A program made the position numbers and the translations under genes. Below, in pieces: positions 61,308-64,000 of a DNA stretch of 64,000 bases. Each line of letters opens with the position of its first letter. Position 1 is the stretch's first letter. The notes under the pieces were generated by a model that ran no database searches, had not been told where the DNA came from, and saw only the letters and a list, made by a program, of their open reading frames with translations. Origin of the DNA: CALBJU01 sp965247125 (lineage in GTDB: Bacteria > Bacteroidota > Rhodothermia > Rhodothermales > UBA10348); assembly GCA_965247125.1 (NCBI GenBank), contig CBDFGO010000003.1:1674001-1738000 (forward strand), in the 5' to 3' direction.

Positions 61308-61955
61308 TCAGATGGGGGCGTGCCCTACCAAGAAGGGATTGAATTCGCGCTCTCGACCGATCGTGGTTTCTGGACCGTGTCCGGACAACACTCGAAAATC
61401 ATCTCCCAATGGGATGAGCTGCTGAAAGACGGACTCCATCAGAACCGGAAGAGAGCCCTGCCACAAGTCGGTCCGCCCAATCGAGCCAGAGAAAAGAACG
61501 TCTCCTGAAAAGACCAGCTTGTTCGCCTCGTCCACGAAAGCGACCGAGCCAGGGGAGTGACCCGGCGTGTGCAGAACATCCCAGGTGACGTCGCCGAACG
61601 AAATCTGCTCCCCGGGTTCGATGAACCGTACGGGCTCGGGGGGCGGTACCAACTCCACACCGAACATCTGCGCCTGAAACTCTCCCCGTTCGAGCAGGAT
61701 TGCTTCGGAGGCGTGTACTTCTATTCCGACCTCACAATATTCGGACAGGAAAGCGCACCCGAAAATATGATCGATGTGTGCGTGGGTCAGCAGAATTCTG
61801 ACGACCCGGGTATCCAGCTCCTTCAGATAATTTGTGATGACCTCGAATTCTGTCGAGCTTTGGCAAGAAGGGTCGATAATTACGGTCTGGCCGGCGCTGC
61901 TTACCACATAGCAGTTGGTCTCGAATGGATTGAATGTGAACGATTTGACGGTCAT
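61308..61955 (-). CDS. Metallo-beta-lactamase-fold hydrolase (glyoxalase II-like)
   Basis: A 215-residue MBL protein. The zinc motif THAHIDHIFG (57-66) has the HxHxDH ligands; further ligands are in HTPGHSPGSV, VFSGDVLF and VLSGHGP. Close to YcbL/glyoxalase II-type hydrolases that act on thioesters such as S-lactoylglutathione or bacillithiol analogues. Divergent from the LptF/LptG gene. The nearby bshA suggests but does not show a thiol link. Confidence 0.9.
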   Translation of the reverse strand: MTVKSFTFNPFETNCYVVSSAGQTVIIDPSCQSSTEFEVITNYLKELDTRVVRILLTHAHIDHIFGCAFLSEYCEVGIEVHASEAILLERGEFQAQMFGVELVPPPEPVRFIEPGEQISFGDVTWDVLHTPGHSPGSVAFVDEANKLVFSGDVLFSGSIGRTDLWQGSLPVLMESVFQQLIPLGDDFRVLSGHGPETTIGREREFNPFLVGHAPI

Positions 61956-62053
61956 GAGGACGGGCCCTGTCGAAACTTAAACAGAGGAAGTGTATATCGC
62001 AGTTGGCTTGAACGTGAAGCGCTTTTCAGAGACCTGACTGCCACGCTGATAGG

Positions 62054-63472
62054 ATGAAACAGTTTCACCGAATGATTCTTCGGATGCTGCCGGCGCCGTT
62101 TGCGGCCTGGCTGATCGTGCTGATATTTCTCCTGGTGATGCAGTTTCTGATCAAGTACCTGCCGCAACTCGTCGGCAAGGGATTGCCAGTGCCGGTAATT
62201 TTCGAACTGATTGCCTACAATCTGGGCTACATGCTCGTACTCGCGGTTCCGATGGCCGCCCTCATCGCGACGCTGATGGCGTTCGGGCGCCTGGCCGAAT
62301 CGAATGCATACGTAGTCATCAAAGGATCGGGAGTCTCGTTTCCACAACTGGTGTGGCCCGTCTACCTGGTCGGCATTATGCTGACGGCTGGAATGTGGTA
62401 TTTCAATACCGAGATCCACCCTGAATCCAATTTCCGGGCGAGTAATCTTTGGCGGGATATTCGAACCGCCAAACCGGGATTTGATCTGCAGGCCGGTGTG
62501 TTCTACGATGGGATTCAGAACTACAAGATATTGGTTGACGATATCTCTCCCGAGAACCCGAACGTACTCTTTGATGTGACCATCTTCGACTACTCCCACG
62601 GCGCCCGCTTCCGGACCGATATTCACGCCGTCCGCGGTGAGCTGGAGACCATTCGCGAGGGCCGCTTTCTGAATATGATCCTATATGATGGAGAGGTTCA
62701 CCGACGGCGCCCTCCAGGTACTGGAAATGCGGACCGCTATGAAGTTCTTGCCTTCGACCGGCATGTAATTCGCATATCGCTTGAGGATCTGCTGTTTACA
62801 CGATCTGACCCGCGTGAGGGGCGTCGCCACGATCGAACGATGGATACCCGAGAAATGAAGGCGCTTGTCGACTCGTTCGAAGTACAGATCAATCGGGACG
62901 AGGAGCGCCTACGATCCATTCTGCTTTCGGTGGGTACGGGCACGGTAAGTAGAGATGAGGTCGGAGGACTAATCCGGGACGTAACCCGTCTCGGCCCCAC
63001 ACCCTCAACTACGACCCAATCACCGTCCGAGCTGCGAGATACCGCTACTCGAACGACCCGATCCGTTCGCAGGCGCATTGTAACTGCATCGCAGTCCATA
63101 ACGTTTCCCCAGAGACAGGCGGATAAGTATCGGGTTGAAATCCATAAAAAATATTCGATTGCTCTGGCTTGCCTGATCTTCATGATGATCGGGGCACCGC
63201 TGGGCTTGTACATCCGAAAGGGCGGGCTGGGTACGGCTGCCACACTGGCGGCAACCATTTTCCTTTTCCACTGGATATCCCTGGCGAACGGTGAAAAACT
63301 AGCCGACCGAGGCCTCCTGGAACCATGGCTGGGAATGTGGTTGGCGGACATCGTCACAGGTGTCCTGGCCATCTGGCTGACATTTTTCGTGTGGCGAGAC
63401 CTTCGCGCGATTCCAGAATTTTCGTTCAGTTTTGGCCGATCCGCCGAAGCCAAGTCCCTCGATAGCCAATGA
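62054..63472 (+). CDS. LptF/LptG-family permease
   Basis: A 472-residue inner-membrane protein of the lipopolysaccharide export complex (LptB2FG). Helices lie at about 15-40, 55-82, 100-122 and, after a large periplasmic domain (about 123-365), at 370-392, 400-420 and 430-455. The start FHRMILRMLPAPFAAWLI and the end MIGAPLGLYIRKGGLG are family-typical. The periplasmic domain is somewhat longer than usual and has a charged Arg/Thr-rich stretch (about 255-345). Bacteroidota often use two separate permeases; only one is here. Its stop codon starts the tandem repeat leading to rsmI. Confidence 0.92.
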   Translation: MKQFHRMILRMLPAPFAAWLIVLIFLLVMQFLIKYLPQLVGKGLPVPVIFELIAYNLGYMLVLAVPMAALIATLMAFGRLAESNAYVVIKGSGVSFPQLVWPVYLVGIMLTAGMWYFNTEIHPESNFRASNLWRDIRTAKPGFDLQAGVFYDGIQNYKILVDDISPENPNVLFDVTIFDYSHGARFRTDIHAVRGELETIREGRFLNMILYDGEVHRRRPPGTGNADRYEVLAFDRHVIRISLEDLLFTRSDPREGRRHDRTMDTREMKALVDSFEVQINRDEERLRSILLSVGTGTVSRDEVGGLIRDVTRLGPTPSTTTQSPSELRDTATRTTRSVRRRIVTASQSITFPQRQADKYRVEIHKKYSIALACLIFMMIGAPLGLYIRKGGLGTAATLAATIFLFHWISLANGEKLADRGLLEPWLGMWLADIVTGVLAIWLTFFVWRDLRAIPEFSFSFGRSAEAKSLDSQ

Positions 63473-63541
63473 CCCTAGTTAGCCAATGACCCTAGTTAGC
63501 CAATGACCCTAGTTAGCCAATGACCCTAGTTAGCCAATGAC
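63464..63541 (+). repeat. 17-base tandem repeat forming a chain of four overlapping hexapeptide ORFs
   Basis: Unit AGCCAATGACCCTAGTT at 63464, 63481, 63498 and 63515, with a partial fifth copy at 63532. Each unit holds a stop/start overlap ATGA. From the permease stop (63470-63472) the starts at 63469, 63486, 63503 and 63520 each open a six-codon ORF coding MTLVSQ that ends at a TGA overlapping the next ATG; the fourth (TGA 63538-63540) overlaps the rsmI ATG at 63537. The ancestral state was probably a plain ATGA overlap between the two genes, later multiplied. Confidence 0.95.
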
Positions 63542-64000
63542 AGTCGACCATCCGGGAACGCTCTATCTGGTCCCCACACCCATCGGAAATCTTGGCGATA
63601 TGAGTCATCGCGCGATCGAGACGCTCAAATCGGTCTCTCTTATTGCATGTGAGGACACCCGGACCTCGGCCGTACTTTTAAACCACTTCGGAATCGACAC
63701 TCCTCGAACCAGTTTTCACTCCCATAATGAACACGGAAAAGCGAGCCGCATCATCGATAAAATGAAGGGTGGTGACGACGTCGCCCTGATTTCTGATGCC
63801 GGCAGTCCCGGCATCTCAGATCCAGGGTATCTGCTGGTTCGAGCTGCGCTCGACGCGAGTCTGGATGTGTGCTCACTTCCGGGACCCTCTGCTGTCATTC
63901 CCGCGCTCGCAGCGAGTGGTTTTCCCTCGGATCGATTCGTTTTTGAAGGCTTTCTTCCGACAAAAAAGGGCCGTCAAACCCGTATCAAAGCTCTTGTGGA
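63537..64000 (+). CDS. rsmI: 16S rRNA (cytidine(1402)-2'-O)-methyltransferase (partial, runs off the window)
   Basis: N-terminal 154 residues of RsmI, a tetrapyrrole-methylase-fold enzyme that methylates C1402 of 16S rRNA. The start GTLYLVPTPIGNLGDMSHRA, ACEDTRTSAVLL, LISDAGSPGISDPGYLLV and LPGPSAVIPALAASGFPSDRFVFEGFLP are diagnostic. The ATG at 63537 is the last link in a chain of overlapping start/stop codons, so its translation probably depends on ribosomes arriving from upstream. The 3' end lies beyond 64000. Confidence 0.97.
   Translation, partial: MTVDHPGTLYLVPTPIGNLGDMSHRAIETLKSVSLIACEDTRTSAVLLNHFGIDTPRTSFHSHNEHGKASRIIDKMKGGDDVALISDAGSPGISDPGYLLVRAALDASLDVCSLPGPSAVIPALAASGFPSDRFVFEGFLPTKKGRQTRIKALV

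Noticed and set aside
63464..63541. Possible CRISPR-like array
   Set aside because: Units of 17 bases are directly adjacent without spacers; it is a simple tandem repeat at a gene junction.

Overview
The window reads as chromosomal DNA of a Gram-negative bacterium of the Bacteroidota/Rhodothermota lineage (Rhodothermales-like), with GC content around one half by eye. The basis is gene content: several PorV/PorQ-type outer-membrane proteins, exoproteins with a YPNPF/FlgD-like C-terminal domain, DUF4249 and DUF4199 proteins, an LptF/LptG permease, the bacillithiol gene bshA and DXP-dependent PLP synthesis (pdxJ, pdxB). No rRNA, tRNA, CRISPR array, phage or insertion sequence was seen. Family names and comparisons come from recognising sequences by eye, not from database searches.

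Layout. 0-8.2 kb: a PorV-like barrel protein and a 2372-residue surface protein built of about 17 carboxypeptidase-regulatory-like modules. 8.8-15.8 kb: gyrA, a LolA-like secreted protein, lysine 6-aminotransferase, lipA and a CPBP membrane protein. 15.8-20.2 kb: a second exoprotein operon (lipoprotein, Asp-box propeller with sorting-like domain, two PorV/PorQ proteins). 20.3-25.3 kb: a minus-strand housekeeping run (pilin-like membrane protein, PilM/DUF3822-like protein, rsmD, coaD, aminotransferase, site-2 protease). 25.5-30.5 kb: pdxJ-era converging on pdxB, a SleB-like hydrolase and an FkbM methyltransferase. 30.6-40.6 kb: an accessory stretch with a glycine-rich RRM protein, a DUF4199/LuxR pair, a NorC/NorB-like pair whose NorB lacks usual metal ligands, small membrane proteins, an FtsX/MacB-type permease and a rhodanese.

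40.6-54.0 kb is the most distinctive region: a transport and catabolism island. A plus-strand run encodes an SDR protein, a dipeptide-type binding lipoprotein with two permeases, then two binding-protein-fold proteins without signal peptides interleaved with an AstE-like deacylase, a DUF6282 amidohydrolase, an AroM-family protein, an allantoinase/hydantoinase-like enzyme and a DapA-like lyase. The two ATPases converge on it from the minus strand. The genes suggest import and stepwise breakdown of an amide- or cyclic-amide-containing compound; the substrate is not known. Next to it a TetR regulator and a periplasmic isochorismatase-type hydrolase share a near-identical operator. 55.8-64 kb: FMN reductase, ilvA, an OMP, bshA, a kinase-fold protein of unknown role, an MBL hydrolase, an LptF/LptG permease and the start of rsmI.

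Recurring themes are tight packing (many 4-base ATGA overlaps and two convergent pairs sharing a CTAG stop), strong AAAGGG...CCCTTT terminators, and short tandem repeats placed on gene starts (coaD, the aminotransferase, dppD and, most strikingly, rsmI, where a 17-base repeat makes a chain of four coupled hexapeptide ORFs).
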